Positions 5,789 through 6,365 of a stretch of 6,365 bases of DNA are shown here, piece by piece; the stretch's first letter is position 1, and each line of letters starts with the position of its first letter. The notes beneath the pieces are model-generated. The model was not told the DNA's origin. It did not search any database and saw only the letters and a program-made list of their open reading frames with translations. The DNA is from Gammaproteobacteria bacterium (lineage in GTDB: Bacteria; Pseudomonadota; Gammaproteobacteria; Eutrophobiales; Eutrophobiaceae): the NCBI GenBank assembly GCA_016198885.1, contig JACQHV010000155.1, forward strand, positions 1 to 6,365. The letters run 5' to 3'. A program made the position numbers and the translations under genes.

Positions 5789-5794
5789 ATTATA
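5789..5794 (-). promoter_or_regulatory. -10 box (TATAAT) for the VTT-oxidoreductase gene
   Basis: On the minus strand a perfect TATAAT lies 38 bases upstream of the ATG at 5750. No consensus -35 is present at 17 bases. That position (5812-5817) falls inside the 12-bp palindrome at 5810-5821, which suggests regulated initiation. Predicted by eye. Confidence 0.42.
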
Positions 5795-5809
5795 TAGAAT
5801 ACAATGCAT

Positions 5810-5821
5810 ATTACCGGTAAT
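5810..5821. promoter_or_regulatory. 12-bp perfect palindrome, candidate operator
   Basis: ATTACCGGTAAT is a perfect inverted repeat in the divergent intergenic region. It covers the place where the -35 of the minus-strand promoter should be and lies about 90 bases upstream of the mlaC-family start. A dimeric regulator bound here could control the oxidoreductase, and perhaps both genes. No regulator gene is in the window. The rest of the 162-bp gap (5751-5912) is AT-rich; a TATAGT at 5863-5868 is a weak -10 candidate for the plus-strand gene. Confidence 0.4.
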
Positions 5822-5912
5822 TTCGACATAAATAATCATAATAATCGTATACAGAATCGGGCTATAGTCGTTAAAATCATCTATCCATGGCAATATTGAA
5901 AACAGGCGCGCA

Positions 5913-6365
5913 ATGAGAAAGATCTTCTACTTGGTTTTTTTCCTTATTTTTACCGGAAATCTGTCAGCAGCAAAATTTGCGACTCCAACTTTGCGGGTGA
6001 AGGATTCAGTAGACAAGGTCATAGAAATTTTAAAAGACCAATCTCTCGATCGTGAAACCCAATGGGGCAGGATTGGCATCGTAATAGATGATAGTTTTGA
6101 TTTCCGTACCATGTCCCAGAGTGTTCTTGCGACCAACTGGGAAAAGGCGACGCCAGAAGAAAGAGAACGTTTTGTAGAATATTTTTCCCAGTATCTGGAA
6201 GACACCTATCGCACGAAGATTGAATCCTATTCAAATCAGCAAATCCTGTATCTTAAAGAGACTATCAACGGCAAGCGCGCGCAAGTGGATACGGCAATAG
6301 TTACTGACACAACGGAAATTCCTGTTAATTACAAATTAAAAAATAATGACGGTGAATGGTATGCC
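5913..6365 (+). CDS. mlaC: MlaC/Ttg2D-family periplasmic phospholipid-binding protein, 3' end outside window
   Basis: MlaC carries phospholipids across the periplasm between the outer-membrane MlaA complex and the inner-membrane MlaFEDB transporter. The visible 151 residues open with a Sec signal peptide (MRKIF, a hydrophobic core, then LSAA, with likely cleavage near residue 20). The mature part has the family layout: an N-terminal helix (VKDSVDKVIEIL), a FDFRTMSQSVL segment, NWEKATPEERERFVEYFSQYLEDTYRTKI (about 75-103, the conserved T-P-x-E-R-x-x-F motif followed by the L-x-x-x-Y helix), then beta strands with VTDTTEIPVNYKL and a DGEWYA end matching the family's W-x-x-Y-D region. MlaC proteins are about 200-215 residues, so roughly 50-60 are missing. 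The ATG at 5913 follows AGG by 6 bases. No mlaFED genes lie immediately upstream, where the fusion gene is divergent, so this copy may stand alone or head its own operon. Function is by family similarity. Confidence 0.83.
   Translation, partial: MRKIFYLVFFLIFTGNLSAAKFATPTLRVKDSVDKVIEILKDQSLDRETQWGRIGIVIDDSFDFRTMSQSVLATNWEKATPEERERFVEYFSQYLEDTYRTKIESYSNQQILYLKETINGKRAQVDTAIVTDTTEIPVNYKLKNNDGEWYA

Overview
The window looks like a Gram-negative proteobacterial chromosome, beta or gamma, of moderate GC by eye. It carries a periplasmic MlaC-type lipid carrier, an E. coli-like glutathione reductase and an E. coli-like FieF metal exporter. A Nitrosomonas-like or methanotroph-like host is a guess from the style of the large fusion protein and is not demonstrated. 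No rRNA, tRNA, insertion sequence or CRISPR array was seen.

Positions 1-1236 are an accessory stretch, all on the minus strand, read from the end of gor down towards position 1. In transcription order it holds a decayed DUF4160 gene, a DUF2442 gene with an internal stop, the last part of a VOC/glyoxalase-like gene, an unrecognised 53-residue ORF, and a hicB-hicA toxin-antitoxin pair that runs off the left edge. At least three of these genes are visibly broken. The hicA frame has no ATG, GTG or TTG start between its upstream in-frame stop and its conserved core.

Positions 1240-3593 hold a divergent pair. gor (glutathione-disulfide reductase) is on the minus strand and fieF (cation diffusion facilitator, iron/zinc efflux) is on the plus strand. 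They share a 95-bp intergenic region with a perfect TATAAT box facing fieF.

Positions 3615-5750 (minus, convergent with fieF) encode a 711-residue fusion. It has an N-terminal VTT/TVP38-TMEM64 (DedA-like) membrane domain and a C-terminal mercuric-reductase-like flavin disulfide oxidoreductase. It keeps the CxxxxC redox pair but has Tyr where the classical catalytic His sits. A 162-bp intergenic region with a perfect 12-bp palindrome separates it from a divergent mlaC-family gene that runs off the right edge.

Functionally, the intact genes concern thiol redox balance (gor), metal efflux (fieF), a membrane-tethered flavin disulfide reductase, and lipid trafficking (mlaC, and possibly the VTT domain). 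The strands alternate, so each gene is probably its own transcription unit and not part of one operon. The best candidates for further work are the VTT-oxidoreductase fusion with its palindromic divergent promoter region, and the non-canonical hicA start.
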